Part shown: positions 52,003 through 61,685 of the stretch, one piece after another
How the letters are laid out: every line of letters begins with the position of its first letter
Position numbering within the stretch: position 1 is the stretch's first letter
Assembly: GCA_002329295.1 (NCBI GenBank)
Contig: DCTT01000026.1
Location: forward strand, 463,095 to 527,094
DNA from: Eubacteriaceae bacterium UBA1433
GTDB taxonomy: Bacteria; Bacillota; Clostridia; Eubacteriales; UBA1433
Length of the DNA: 64,000 bases
Direction of reading: 5' to 3'
Notes under the pieces: model-generated
What the model saw: only the letters and a program-made list of their open reading frames with translations
Told to the model about the DNA's origin: nothing
Databases searched by the model: none
Made by a program: the position numbers and the translations under genes

Positions 52003-53484
52003 ATGGCAAAAATCACCATTGGCGGCATGGGAACCGCTTCTATTGAGCATATGACACTGAAAACACATACACTTTTGTTGGAGACAGAAAAGATTTTTTT
52101 GCGTACAGAAATACACAAAAGTGCTGCTGAAATACGCAAAATACGCCCGGACAGCATCAGTTTTGATGCATTCTATGAAAAATATGCGTGTTTTGAAGAA
52201 GTATATGATAAAATTTCTGACGAAATAATTGCATGCGCAGAGAAACATGCTATAATGTATCTCGTACCGGGCAGCGCTGTATTTGCAGAGAAAAGCGTGG
52301 AACTCCTGGTTCAAAAGGCGCAACAAAAAAATATTTCCGTTGAAATTTTGCCCTCGGTGAGTTTTGTGGATGCTGTCTTTGCAACCATGCAAAAGGACGC
52401 GGCACATAACAGCAAACTGTTGGATGCGCTTACCTTTGATGTCAATGACTTAGACAGTAAAAGCACTCTGCTGATTTCGCAAGTTTATGATTCGTTTATT
52501 GCCTCTGATGTCAAACTGAAATTACTGGATTATTACGGGGCAGAAAAAAAAGTATGCGTCATCAAGGAAGGCGGCGAAGCACAGGCACAGGTGCTATGGA
52601 TCACAGTGGGCGAAATGGATCGTTCGATTGCATATGATCACATGAGCAGTGTCTACCTTTTGCCTGATGAGGAAGTCAATTTGCGGGATTATCGCAGTTT
52701 GGCACAGGTGATGAAAAAGTTGCGCGGGAAAAACGGGTGTAATTGGGACAAAGCACAAGACCACGAAAGCTTGAAAAAGTATCTGATTGAAGAATGTTAT
52801 GAAGTCATAGATGCCATTGATCAAAAAGACTTCAAGGCCTTGTGTGAAGAGTTGGGCGATGTGCTGTTGCAGATCTATTTTCATGCGAATATCGCTGATG
52901 AAGAAGGGTTTTTCGATATTCGGGATGTGCATGAAGGAATTAACAAAAAAATGATTACCAGACACCCGCATATATTTGAGAGTAGAAAAGATTTGGAAGC
53001 GGAAGAGGTGAAAGACGCCTGGGAAGAAATCAAACGCAAAGAAAAAGGACAGCAAAGCGTGAGCGAAAGTCTAAAAGCGATACCAAAAGCATTGCCGGCA
53101 CTGGTATATGCAAATCGTCTGCAAGATAAAGCAGGCAGAGCAGGATTTGATTTCGACTCCATGGATCAGATATATGATAAAATAAGAGAAGAAACCGAAG
53201 AGTTTATTGCCTGCATGAAAGCAAATAATGAAAAAACAAGACAGAAGGAAGAAATTGGAGACTGGTTGTTTTCAATCGTAAACTTAGCAAGGTTTTTAAA
53301 GATCGACAGCGAAGACGCGCTAAAAAGTACATCACAAAAGTTTCTTAACCGTTTTTCTGTTGTTGAAGAGCTGGCATTATCCGACGGATACGAAATAAAA
53401 GCATTGGACATGGAAAAAGCGGATTTATATTGGGAGAAAGCTAAAAAAATATTAAAGGAGAAAATCAAAGATGAGAAAAAATGA
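52003..53484 (+). CDS. YabN-type protein: tetrapyrrole-methylase-like plus MazG domains
   Basis: 493 residues. The first 210 resemble a tetrapyrrole methylase fold (GMGTASIEHMTLKT at the start), although its usual SAM-site motifs look altered. The second half is a MazG nucleoside-triphosphate pyrophosphohydrolase with the EExxE...D pattern: YLIEECYEVIDAI near residue 267, EELGDVLLQIYFHA near 287, then a second half with REETEEFIA and EEIGDWLFS. This two-domain form is the YabN of Bacillus. It begins at the base after the flippase stop, and overlaps the HU gene by 14 bases. Confidence 0.92.
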   Translation: MAKITIGGMGTASIEHMTLKTHTLLLETEKIFLRTEIHKSAAEIRKIRPDSISFDAFYEKYACFEEVYDKISDEIIACAEKHAIMYLVPGSAVFAEKSVELLVQKAQQKNISVEILPSVSFVDAVFATMQKDAAHNSKLLDALTFDVNDLDSKSTLLISQVYDSFIASDVKLKLLDYYGAEKKVCVIKEGGEAQAQVLWITVGEMDRSIAYDHMSSVYLLPDEEVNLRDYRSLAQVMKKLRGKNGCNWDKAQDHESLKKYLIEECYEVIDAIDQKDFKALCEELGDVLLQIYFHANIADEEGFFDIRDVHEGINKKMITRHPHIFESRKDLEAEEVKDAWEEIKRKEKGQQSVSESLKAIPKALPALVYANRLQDKAGRAGFDFDSMDQIYDKIREETEEFIACMKANNEKTRQKEEIGDWLFSIVNLARFLKIDSEDALKSTSQKFLNRFSVVEELALSDGYEIKALDMEKADLYWEKAKKILKEKIKDEKK

Positions 53485-53743
53485 GTTGATTGCTGCTATT
53501 GCAGAAAAATCCAACGTGAAAAAGGTTGAAGCAGAAAGAATGCTGAATGCACTGATTGAAGTGGTTGGAGAGGAATTGAAAAAAGGTGAAAAACTGGCAA
53601 TTCCGGCACTGGGTACATTCCAGGTAAGAGAAAGAAAAGCAAAAGAAGGAAGAAATCCGCGAACCGGAGAAAAAATGATGATTCCTGCAGCCAAGGTGCC
53701 GACTTTCCGCGTTGCAAAAAATTTGAAAGACATAGTAAAATAA
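53471..53743 (+). CDS. HU-family DNA-binding protein
   Basis: A 90-residue histone-like protein that bends DNA and compacts the nucleoid. It has KNELIAAIAEKS at the start, GTFQVRERKAKEGRNPRTGE with the Arg/Pro DNA-binding arm at residues 47-66, and FRVAKNLKDIV at the end. AAAGGAG lies inside the end of the YabN gene, so the two are coupled; yabN-hup order is also familiar from other Bacillota. Confidence 0.96.
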   Translation: MRKNELIAAIAEKSNVKKVEAERMLNALIEVVGEELKKGEKLAIPALGTFQVRERKAKEGRNPRTGEKMMIPAAKVPTFRVAKNLKDIVK

Positions 53744-53758
53744 TTACTTTCGCAATAT

Positions 53759-53790
53759 AAAAAGCCTCGCAGGGATGCGGGGCTCTTTAT
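53759..53790. terminator. terminator of the flippase-yabN-HU operon
   Basis: AGCCTCGCA pairs with TGCGGGGCT (with a G-T pair) around GGGA, then CTTTATTT. Lies next to the end of the convergent small gene. Confidence 0.75.
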
Positions 53791-54053
53791 TTGTCGCGAA
53801 AAATCGATTCAAGCCTGATGGTCTGTCGTGTTGGCAGCAGTTTCTTTATCTGTGCAAGATTCTTTCCGTTTGACGCAAGACGCATACGTCTTAGGTTCAA
53901 AAGAATCAGACAGGCAATAAAAATCAGCTTAATCCAAAGCGCTACAGGAACCCAAAGGGCTAAAATCAAGAGACCGATTCCCATCAGGCCATGGCTGAGC
54001 CAGTTGCGCCAATCTTTGAGACAGGCGATGATGTCGTAAAAGATTTTGTTCAT
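53787..54053 (-). CDS. small membrane protein, unknown
   Basis: 88 residues: a short polar start, two adjacent hydrophobic stretches (about residues 22-60), then a basic C-terminal part. I recognise no family. The ribosome site is weak (GAACGAAT). The real-gene case rests on a sensible membrane topology and the terminator just beyond its stop; a chance frame cannot be excluded. It converges on the HU gene. Confidence 0.45.
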   Translation of the reverse strand: MNKIFYDIIACLKDWRNWLSHGLMGIGLLILALWVPVALWIKLIFIACLILLNLRRMRLASNGKNLAQIKKLLPTRQTIRLESIFRDK

Positions 54054-54230
54054 ATTCGTTCATTTTCGTATGAAATGGATGCTTGTTGGGAAAATGAAAT
54101 GCAATATAGCAATAAGAAAAAGCACTGACCAATTGCAAGACAAATCACAAGCCGGTGTGTTTTTTTCGCCGTACAACGTCATTTTAATGCAGATACAGTT
54201 AAAAATGCAAAAATAAATATGCATAAAGAA

Positions 54231-54262
54231 AAAAGCGATTTTTGAAACAAAACATCGCTTTT
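54231..54262 (-). terminator. terminator of the HtrA gene
   Basis: AAAAGCGAT pairs with ATCGCTTTT (54234-54242 with 54254-54262) and is followed on the minus strand by CTTT and more T. It lies 70 bases after the htrA stop. Confidence 0.72.
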
Positions 54263-54330
54263 GACAAAATGAAGCATCTGTTGAAGAAGCAAAGCGGCAG
54301 CATTGTTGTGAATAGAAAAATATCTGAAGT

Positions 54331-55473
54331 TTATTTGCTTTCAATCAAAGTGACCGTGACAGAAAACTTTGTGCCGTCGTCACTGCGATACAGGGTAAGA
54401 TTCACGGTATCGCCCGGTTTTTTCTTCATGAGAAAAGAAGTCAAATCTGTGACTTGCGTAATTTTGACATCATCCATGTGAGTAATGATATCGCCGGGTT
54501 TGATGCCTTGGTTTATAAGATTACGATTGGAGATACTTTGGATGTAAATGCCGGTGGGCAAGTTATAGAATGAAGAAGTAGCCTGATCGATCATTTGATA
54601 TGTGATACCCAGCGCAGCCCGATTTTGAACATAACCGAATTCCTGCAAGTCTTTTGCTATCGTGAGCGCCTCCTGGCTCGTAATGGCAAAACCCAGTCCT
54701 TCAAAGCCTTCAGCAACGATTTTGGAAGAATTAATGCCGATTACTTGTCCGTAAGTATTGACAAGAGCGCCGCCCGAGTTGCCCGGACTGATGGCTGCGT
54801 CGGTTTGAATACAAGAAATGATATATCCGCCCGGAGTAGTGATGGAACGATTTGTGGCCGAGATAATCCCCATGGTGGTACTGCTGTTAAAGGCAACGCC
54901 GCCGGGATTGCCGATGGCTAAAACAATATCGCCCACAGTGGTTTCGGTGCCGCTGGCAAATTCGGCTGCGGTCAAATTTTGTACATCGCTGATTTTTAAC
55001 AAAGCAATATCGGTTGCTTTGTCTGAACCGACAAGTTTTGCCATATATGATTTGCCGTCATAGAGTACGACTTCAAACTGATTGCCGTTTGCTATGACAT
55101 GGGTGTTGGTGATAATGTAGCCGTCTGTGGTGAGAATGACGCCGGAACCTTCGCCAATGGCAAACGTGTCATAGTAAGTCAAAACGCCGACTACGGAAGG
55201 GATGACTTTTTTTGCTGTGGCTTGTAAAGACAGCTGTTGACCTAACACGACATGCGGTGTGTCTGTAGGAGAAGTCGGTTCGTTTTGCAAAACGGTGACC
55301 TTGTTTTGTTCTGTGTATTGAGCAGGCATCGAGACAATACCTTTGCCGACGAGAAAAAAAAGACCAAACAGTGTGGAAGCACTGACAAAAACGGCAAAAA
55401 TCAACAGCAGCAGAAAGTTGCGCAGAGAACGTTTTTTATACGGTGTGCCAGGCTGGTTTTTTAAGGGATGCAT
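54331..55473 (-). CDS. HtrA/DegP-like serine protease with PDZ domain
   Basis: A membrane-anchored surface protease that handles misfolded exported proteins. 380 residues: one N-terminal TM helix (about 20-45), the trypsin-like domain with His in ITNTHVIANG, Asp in TDIALLKISD and Ser in SPGNSGGALVN, and one C-terminal PDZ domain with IQSISNRNLINQGIKPGD. AAGGAG precedes the ATG. This is the one-PDZ Gram-positive form (HtrA/YkdA-like). It stands alone with its own terminator. Confidence 0.95.
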   Translation of the reverse strand: MHPLKNQPGTPYKKRSLRNFLLLLIFAVFVSASTLFGLFFLVGKGIVSMPAQYTEQNKVTVLQNEPTSPTDTPHVVLGQQLSLQATAKKVIPSVVGVLTYYDTFAIGEGSGVILTTDGYIITNTHVIANGNQFEVVLYDGKSYMAKLVGSDKATDIALLKISDVQNLTAAEFASGTETTVGDIVLAIGNPGGVAFNSSTTMGIISATNRSITTPGGYIISCIQTDAAISPGNSGGALVNTYGQVIGINSSKIVAEGFEGLGFAITSQEALTIAKDLQEFGYVQNRAALGITYQMIDQATSSFYNLPTGIYIQSISNRNLINQGIKPGDIITHMDDVKITQVTDLTSFLMKKKPGDTVNLTLYRSDDGTKFSVTVTLIESK

Positions 55474-55616
55474 TGAAATAAACTCCTTATAGAAAAATGT
55501 TCTGAAAATAAAAAGAACTATGTTTATTATACATAAAAAAACAGCATAATAATTTACAAATCACACAAAATTTGTAAATGATTATGTTTGTTATTCAGAT
55601 AATTTTCGCTGTAAGC

Positions 55617-56489
55617 TCAGGGCAGTTTTGGAGCGTTTTTGCCTTCGACAAAAACGGCTAGTGTACCGGGACCTGCATGGGCGCCAATCATGGCACCCAG
55701 CCACATGAATCGGATATTTTTGCAGCCGAATCGCAATTCCATTGCAGCTTTTAATTTTTTTGCACCTTCCAGGTTGTCTGCATGCATAATGCTGATGAGC
55801 GTATCGGTTAGTTCAGAACCTGCCTTTTCTTCGACCAAATCCAACATGGCCTGAAACAATTTTTTTTCGCCGCGGGTTTTCTGTACGGGAATTAATTTTC
55901 CGTCAATGACGGTGAGAACAGGACGAATGCCTAACGTATCACCGATGAAGGCTGCGGTTTTGGATACACGCCCTCCGCGATAGAGGTATTCTAATTTTTC
56001 CACAGAAAAAACATGTACCATTTCATGGGCATATTTTGTCATAAAAGGAACCATTTCTTTGGCGCTCATGCCTTTTTGCGCCAATTCACAGGCTTTTTCC
56101 ACGACATGTGCCAATCCTACAGAGGCACAGAGCGTGTCGATGATTTCGATTTTTACATCGGGATAAGTTTGGCGGACTTCTTCCAATGCGGTGACGGCAG
56201 CATTATAAGTACCCGAAAGCTGTGAAGAAAAAGCAGGATAAAAGTATTCTTCATCGTTTTCGGCTATCTCTGTAAAAAGTTGCAAAAATTTGCTGACAGG
56301 AACTTGTGCTGTCGTATAAATTTTTCCCGCACGCATGTCATCAAAGACTTTTTTCGGAGTAATATCAATGCCGTCCAAGTATTGATGTGTACCGTTTAAA
56401 ACCACGAGCGGTACAACCGTGATATTATTTTGTTTTATGATTTCTTTTGAAAGGTCTGCTGCACTGTCTGCGAGAATTTTTACAGGCAT
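55617..56489 (-). CDS. DegV family fatty-acid-binding protein
   Basis: 290 residues. The start ILADSAADLSKEI and VPLVVLNG...YLDGIDI, followed by TAQVP near 82 and the later YLYRGGRVSKTAAFIG near 158, mark the DegV family. In Bacillota, these (FakB) bind a fatty acid and present it to the FakA kinase for entry into phospholipid synthesis; fakA is not in the window. GGAGGATC precedes the ATG. A single gene. Confidence 0.94.
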   Translation of the reverse strand: MPVKILADSAADLSKEIIKQNNITVVPLVVLNGTHQYLDGIDITPKKVFDDMRAGKIYTTAQVPVSKFLQLFTEIAENDEEYFYPAFSSQLSGTYNAAVTALEEVRQTYPDVKIEIIDTLCASVGLAHVVEKACELAQKGMSAKEMVPFMTKYAHEMVHVFSVEKLEYLYRGGRVSKTAAFIGDTLGIRPVLTVIDGKLIPVQKTRGEKKLFQAMLDLVEEKAGSELTDTLISIMHADNLEGAKKLKAAMELRFGCKNIRFMWLGAMIGAHAGPGTLAVFVEGKNAPKLP

Positions 56490-56611
56490 GAAAAAGATCC
56501 TCCTTTATTTTTGTTTTAAACAATTATATAATTATGAAAAAGAAAAAAGCAATCGCAATATCGGGTGATATTCACAATACTTGTATAAAGTCATAGATTG
56601 AATCAGCGAAA

Positions 56612-56896
56612 ATGAAGAAATTGTTAGAAACTTATAAAAAAGAATTGAAAGAAACCGGCAAAGTCATTTTTAAAATAAAAGTGATTGCCAAGGCGCCAAA
56701 AACGATGTTTAGAGATGTGATGCAAGACAATACGATTAAATTGGCGGTTGCACAAGTGGCAGAAAAAGGAAAAGCAAATGAAGAAATCTGTTCTTTTTTG
56801 GCAAAAGAGTTTGTCGTAACGAAAAGAGAAGTGAGTATTCTTTCCGGCAAAAGTGCCCCGACGAAATTGATCCAAATTACAAAGGAGAAACTATGA
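56612..56896 (+). CDS. DUF167 (YggU) family protein
   Basis: A 94-residue protein with the DUF167 pattern: a basic start, IKVIAKAPKT, then the conserved VAEKGKANEEICSFLAKEFVVTKREVSILSGKSAPTK region. Function unknown in the family. The start has no strong ribosome site. It overlaps the Hsp33 gene by four bases (ATGA), so the two are expressed together; the pairing is not functionally explained. Confidence 0.87.
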   Translation: MKKLLETYKKELKETGKVIFKIKVIAKAPKTMFRDVMQDNTIKLAVAQVAEKGKANEEICSFLAKEFVVTKREVSILSGKSAPTKLIQITKEKL

Positions 56897-57786
56897 AGCA
56901 AGACAGATTGATACACGGACAATTGGCAGACTATCCTGTCCGTTTTTTTTGTGTGAACAGTACAGAGACCGTAGAGGAGTTTCGCCGCATTCATCAAGCG
57001 AGTCCCACGGCTGCCGCGGCAGGAGGTCGGTTGGTTACGGCAGCGATTTTGATGGGTGCAATGATGAAAAACGAAAGCGACCGATTGACTTTGATCATAA
57101 AAGGAGAGGGACCTGTGAGTCAAATCGTTGTTACGGCAGGCAACAACGGCCAAGTCAAAGGTGATATTTTGAATCCGGATATAGAAGTGCTCATTAATGC
57201 GGCGGGAAAATTGGATGTGGCTGCCGCGGTAGGGGCAGGGACGCTGACGATTATTAAAGATACGGGGTATAGCGAACCTCATAACAGCACGGTGAGGCTT
57301 GTGAGCGGTGAGATTGCCGAAGACATTGCGTATTATTATGCGTTGAGCGAACAGATTCCTACGGTGTGCGCCTTGGGCGTATTTGTGGATGAAGAGGGCG
57401 TTGTGCGTCATGCGGGAGGATATATTTTGCAAGTGATGCCAAATTGTCCTGAAGAAATGGTGGTCTACCTGGAACAAAAAACGGCAAAAATGTCCGCCAT
57501 AACAACATTGTTGAAAGAAAACAGCAATCCACAAAGCGTGATTGCTGCGTTGTTTGACGAAGGCGGCTTTGCCTATGAAATCAATCGCACATTGCAACCG
57601 CAATATGTTTGCGATTGCAGCAGAGAGAGAGTTGAGAGTATGCTTTCGGCGCTGGATACAAAGGAATGGTCAGAGATAATGCAAGAACAAACAAATGTGG
57701 AGGTCAAGTGCCATTTTTGTAACCAAACATATCTGTTCGATGTAAAAAGTATCCAAAAAATAATAGAAAACCGACAAAAGGGATGA
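56893..57786 (+). CDS. hslO: Hsp33 redox-regulated chaperone
   Basis: A 297-residue cytoplasmic chaperone switched on by oxidation. The four zinc cysteines are present near the C-terminus: C-x-C in VCDCSRERV near residue 239 and C-x2-C in KCHFCNQTY near 273. The N-terminal domain shows GPVSQIVVTAGNNGQVKG. AAAGGAG lies before the ATG inside the upstream gene. It fits a life with oxidative exposure in an otherwise anaerobic-looking genome. Confidence 0.96.
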   Translation: MKQDRLIHGQLADYPVRFFCVNSTETVEEFRRIHQASPTAAAAGGRLVTAAILMGAMMKNESDRLTLIIKGEGPVSQIVVTAGNNGQVKGDILNPDIEVLINAAGKLDVAAAVGAGTLTIIKDTGYSEPHNSTVRLVSGEIAEDIAYYYALSEQIPTVCALGVFVDEEGVVRHAGGYILQVMPNCPEEMVVYLEQKTAKMSAITTLLKENSNPQSVIAALFDEGGFAYEINRTLQPQYVCDCSRERVESMLSALDTKEWSEIMQEQTNVEVKCHFCNQTYLFDVKSIQKIIENRQKG

Positions 57787-57973
57787 CGAGTGCTGTTGCT
57801 ACGCTTGGTTGGTGGGAAAATTCGAGCTTTTTTAAATCTATGCGGTAAATTTAATCAATAATGTCAGTGTCTATGACGCTGTCGGGGTTGTTGTCATGCG
57901 GCTCTTGTAATTGTTTCTTAGTGCGATGTTGGTTATGCAGGGCTTATGGAAATATGCAATACAATGAAGTGCA

Positions 57974-58004
57974 ATAAAAAAGAAGACTCTCGTCTTCTTT
58001 TTTA
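57974..58004. terminator. bidirectional terminator between hslO and the aminotransferase
   Basis: A perfect 12-bp stem AAAAAAGAAGAC with GTCTTCTTTTTT around TCTC, overlapping neither gene; it lies directly next to the aminotransferase stop. Confidence 0.9.
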
Positions 58005-58007
58005 AAG

Positions 58008-59207
58008 TTATTTTCGTTTCTCGGCAAATAGTTTTCCCAGGGTTTCGATGCCGTAGCGAATGTTTTCTTCTTTGGCGTTGGCAAAATTGAGTCGCATGGT
58101 ATTGCTGCCGACATTTTCTTCTCCTACAAACCAGCTTTTTCCGGCCAGATAAGAGATGTTTTGTTTTTCGGCTTCCACCAGTAGTTTTTCGCTGTCCAGG
58201 CCGTCGGGCAACTTTACCCAGATATAAAATCCGCCGTCGGGACGAGTATATTTTGTGCCTTGCGGGAAAAACTTTTCAATACATTCCAGCATGATGTCGC
58301 GGCGTTGACGATATAAATCGCAGATTTTTTTGTGATGCTCCTGATAATATCCTCGCTTGAAAAATTCGGCGCACAGCACCTGATCCAAAGAAGAGGAATG
58401 GGAGTTGGTGGCGATTTTGGCATCCATGAGCAGTAATATCAAGTCTTTTTCCGCCACGGCATAGCCCAGTCTGCTGCCCGGCGAAAACATCTTGGAAAAG
58501 CTGTTGGCCATAACGGTATGTCCCGTTTTGTCGAAAGACTTGATGGTAGGCAGCGCTTCGCCGCTGTATCGGATATCACGATAGGGGTCGTCTTCCAGGA
58601 TAATCACATCATACTCACTGCCAAGTTCGGCAAGGCGTTTGCGCCTTTGGGCTGTGAGGGTTTTGCCCGTGGGATTGTGAAATGTCGGTACCGTGTAAAT
58701 CATTTTCGGACGATATTGCTTGATTTTGGCTTCCACATCTTCCATGACAAGGCCGATATCATCGCATTGGCAGGGAATGGAACGGGCTTCAAACATATTG
58801 AAGATATCAATACAATGAATAAAGGCGGGGCTTTCTATCAAAATGACATCTCCGGGATCGATATAGACTTGACAAAGCAAATTCATTGTTTCCAGTCCGC
58901 CGGTAACGATGAGGACATTGTCAATATCGGCCGTAACGCCGGCAGGTGCAAGCAGCTCGCTGACTATGGCTTGGCGAAGGTCTTTGAGTCCAAAGGTACT
59001 GCTGTATTGCAACGCTTCGCGACCACGGTTGTCGCTTGCCAAGACTTCACAGGCGATAGACTGAATAATATCGGCAGGGAGTGCTTGCGGAGCAGGTGCG
59101 CCGCCGCCGAAAGAAATGATATCGGGGTTGGTCATTCCGCCAAACAGTCCGCGCATATATAAGGCGGTGTCTTTCATATTTTTTACTCGATTTGCATAGG
59201 CAGGCAT
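58008..59207 (-). CDS. class I/II aminotransferase, 2-aminoadipate/MocR-type
   Basis: 399 residues, PLP-dependent fold-type I. The cofactor lysine is in MANSFSKMFSPGSRLGY near residue 241, preceded by LEDDPYRDIRYSGE near 204 and the NPTGKTLT region near 170; the start DTALYMRGLFGG resembles the LysN/AAT group that acts on 2-aminoadipate, aromatic or branched amino acids. No GntR DNA-binding domain is attached, so it is the enzyme rather than a MocR regulator. AAAAGGAGAC precedes the ATG. A single gene. Confidence 0.92.
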   Translation of the reverse strand: MPAYANRVKNMKDTALYMRGLFGGMTNPDIISFGGGAPAPQALPADIIQSIACEVLASDNRGREALQYSSTFGLKDLRQAIVSELLAPAGVTADIDNVLIVTGGLETMNLLCQVYIDPGDVILIESPAFIHCIDIFNMFEARSIPCQCDDIGLVMEDVEAKIKQYRPKMIYTVPTFHNPTGKTLTAQRRKRLAELGSEYDVIILEDDPYRDIRYSGEALPTIKSFDKTGHTVMANSFSKMFSPGSRLGYAVAEKDLILLLMDAKIATNSHSSSLDQVLCAEFFKRGYYQEHHKKICDLYRQRRDIMLECIEKFFPQGTKYTRPDGGFYIWVKLPDGLDSEKLLVEAEKQNISYLAGKSWFVGEENVGSNTMRLNFANAKEENIRYGIETLGKLFAEKRK

Positions 59208-59588
59208 AATAATCGTCTCCTTTTAAAAAAATGTTACAACGCTAATTAAAGATATCTCATATCATACCACCTTTTGCGGCAACTTGCGAGAAAAATTTGT
59301 AATTATATAAAAACAAATGTTTTTCATATAGCGACAATGTAGCTGTGAACAGCAAAAAAAACCGTTATAAATATAAATATGTTATAATTATTATAATAGA
59401 TTTTTTTCGACTGCTTGATTTGTTGAAACGACATTCGCTACCGGATAGGCTTGACAAAGGAGTCGGCGAGGTAATTTGAAGAGGAAAAGAAAAGCAAAGG
59501 AAGAAGAGATTATGAGTCTTTTTATATCACAACAGCAACAGGACAAAACAAACGGTTAAAAAAGGACTTTTGAAAAGGACAAACAAAC
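59208..59588. other. 381-base region between divergent genes
   Basis: Contains TATAAT-like repeats near 59385-59400 that could be the amylase promoter, and a 15-codon frame at 59512-59559 with a ribosome site. No larger gene is seen. Confidence 0.5.
59512..59559 (+). CDS. possible 15-codon leader peptide before the amylase
   Basis: A short frame reading MSLFISQQQQDKTNG, with GGAAGAAGAG just before the ATG and a stop 27 bases before the amylase start. Its four glutamine codons (CAA and CAG) would be unusual for a chance frame, but it is too short to be certain. No hairpin terminator follows it, so it would work through translation coupling rather than attenuation. Confidence 0.25.
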   Translation: MSLFISQQQQDKTNG

Positions 59589-61058
59589 TTGAAAAACGGA
59601 ATTATGATGCAATGTTTTGAATGGTATACATATAGTGATGGCGGGTTTTATCGCTGGCTGAAAGAGCAGCTGGATCATCTGTACGAGATAGGTATTAACG
59701 CTCTTTGGCTGCCGCCTGCCTGTAAGGCGACAGGGGTGGACGATGTGGGATACGGGATTTATGACTTGTATGATTTGGGAGAATTTAATCAAAAGGGAGC
59801 AATTCGGACAAAGTACGGCACAAAAGAAGAATTGCTGGACCTGATTAGAACGGCACAAGAGAAGGGATTTTGCGTGTATGCGGACGTGGTGCTCAATCAC
59901 AAAGCAGGGGCCGATTATGCAGAGACCTTTTCGATAGTGGAAGTTGACGAAAAAAACAGATGGAAAGTGATTTCGGAACCCTATGACATTGATGGCTGGA
60001 CAGGATTTCGCTTTCCGGGCAGAGACGGAAAATATTCAGAATTTGTTTGGAACCATACTCACTTTACCGGTGTGGATTTTGACGGAAAAACGGGGAAAAC
60101 GAGTATTTTCAAAATTCTCGGAGAAGGAAAAGATTGGGCGCAGGGGGTTTCGATGGAATACGGCAATTATGATTATTTGATGTTTGCGGACATTGATCAC
60201 CGCCATCCCGAGGTGGTGGAGGAGCTCTTTGCCTGGTCGGACTGGTTTTACAACGAGACAAAAGTAAACGGATATCGATTGGATGCCTTGAAGCATATCA
60301 ATGATTTTTTCATGCGCGATTTTGCACGGCATAGCCGTAAAGGCAAGGAAGATTTTTATATTTTCGGAGAATATTGGGCGGCGGACGGGGATATGGTGCG
60401 CAATTATGCAAAGCAGACAGAATATGAAATCGACTTGCTGGATGTGGCGCTGCATTTTAATTTTTATCATGCGTCACAACAAAACGAACATTACGATTTG
60501 CGCAGGCTGTTTGACAATTCGCTTGTACAGCGAAGGCCTACGATGGCTGTTACTTTTGTGGACAATCATGATTCTCAGCCTGATCAGGCGCTGTCTTCCT
60601 GGGTGGACGACTGGTTTAAGCCGCTGGCTTACGGAGCAATTTTACTGCGCAAAGACGGATATCCTTGTATTTTTTTTGGCGATTATTATGGAATCGGCGG
60701 GGACTATCCGTTGGAGGACAAAAAAGAAATCATCGAAAAACTGCTGCTGTGCAGGAAGCGTTTTGCCTATGGCGAGCAACATGACTATTTTGTGAGGGCA
60801 AACTGCATCGGGTGGGTGCGTCTGGGAGACGAAGAACATCCTTATCCGAGCGCTACATTGATGAGCAATCATAAAAAAGGCAGGATTCGCATGTTTGTCG
60901 GCACCCGTTTTGCGGGCTCGGTTTTTGCCGATTATTTAGGAAATCGTACCGAAAAAGTGGTTATCGACAGCGATGGTTATGGTGAATTTGTTGTGGCAGG
61001 GCGCAGCATATCTTGTTGGGTGCAGGAGAATGTGGTGCCGAAAGAAACTGGAAAATAA
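59589..61058 (+). CDS. cytoplasmic alpha-amylase (GH13, subfamily 5 type)
   Basis: Cleaves alpha-1,4 bonds of starch, glycogen or maltodextrins. 489 residues. The start KNGIMMQCFEWYTYSDGG and the catalytic residues Asp232 (GYRLDALKH), Glu261 (IFGEYW) and Asp328 (VDNHDS) have the spacing of liquefying bacillary amylases. There is no signal peptide, so it works inside, probably with the debranching enzyme 36 kb away. The start is a TTG at 59589 with AAAAGGAC upstream; the product begins where mature amylases do. Confidence 0.94.
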   Translation: MKNGIMMQCFEWYTYSDGGFYRWLKEQLDHLYEIGINALWLPPACKATGVDDVGYGIYDLYDLGEFNQKGAIRTKYGTKEELLDLIRTAQEKGFCVYADVVLNHKAGADYAETFSIVEVDEKNRWKVISEPYDIDGWTGFRFPGRDGKYSEFVWNHTHFTGVDFDGKTGKTSIFKILGEGKDWAQGVSMEYGNYDYLMFADIDHRHPEVVEELFAWSDWFYNETKVNGYRLDALKHINDFFMRDFARHSRKGKEDFYIFGEYWAADGDMVRNYAKQTEYEIDLLDVALHFNFYHASQQNEHYDLRRLFDNSLVQRRPTMAVTFVDNHDSQPDQALSSWVDDWFKPLAYGAILLRKDGYPCIFFGDYYGIGGDYPLEDKKEIIEKLLLCRKRFAYGEQHDYFVRANCIGWVRLGDEEHPYPSATLMSNHKKGRIRMFVGTRFAGSVFADYLGNRTEKVVIDSDGYGEFVVAGRSISCWVQENVVPKETGK

Positions 61059-61685
61059 AAATTGTACGATACATAAAAAACGTCAATATGCGACAAATGA
61101 TAAGTTGCGGAAATATGTAACAGTCTGAAAGCAAAAAAAGATAAATCGCATATTAAAACTGTTTCGATTGCTGTGGCAAAGAGACAGGTTGCATTATGAC
61201 GGGTTGAATGCATTGGCTTGCATGAATTTATCTGCTTTGCTGAAGCTGTAAAAAACCTTTAAAGTTTACTTATATGAATTGTATTCTTCCTGATTGCGTT
61301 TGCTGTATGCGTCTTCTTGCGTAAAATTTTGTACGATCTGATTCGGTATTTCTCTGGATAGAAAAACGATAAAAACTGATACGCTATAATAAATCGTTTT
61401 TTGTTGGATGAGCTATGTCTTGTTGGTATGCATTGGATGCGCAGGAGCGGCGTTTTTGTGTGGCGCTGTTTTAAGGAGTGTTTTTAATATATTTATCGCA
61501 GATGGAAACGTTGTGGCAGTGCGGCGGATAAAAAAATATCGCAAAGGTTATTTTTTGACTTATTGCACTTGGAGTGATTTGCTGTATTTTGCAAGAAAAA
61601 AATAAGAATATGTAGTGTAAAACGAAAAAGGCTATGGTAAAATAAAATATTGTAACAATGGCGCAAGGTCAATTTTGGAGGCAAT
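61059..61685. other. 627-base intergenic region before prfA
   Basis: No hairpin terminator is visible after the amylase. A 65-codon frame at 61408-61605 lacks a ribosome site and I do not call it. A TATAAT at 61385-61390 lacks a -35. No known RNA gene is recognised. Confidence 0.5.

Noticed and set aside
54054..54330. possible gene between the small membrane protein and HtrA
   Set aside because: Open frames here are short and without ribosome sites; the only structure is the HtrA terminator.
61408..61605. 65-codon rightward frame with a hydrophobic start and basic end
   Set aside because: No ribosome site before the ATG, no -35 for the nearby TATAAT, and no recognised family; it could be chance in AT-rich DNA.
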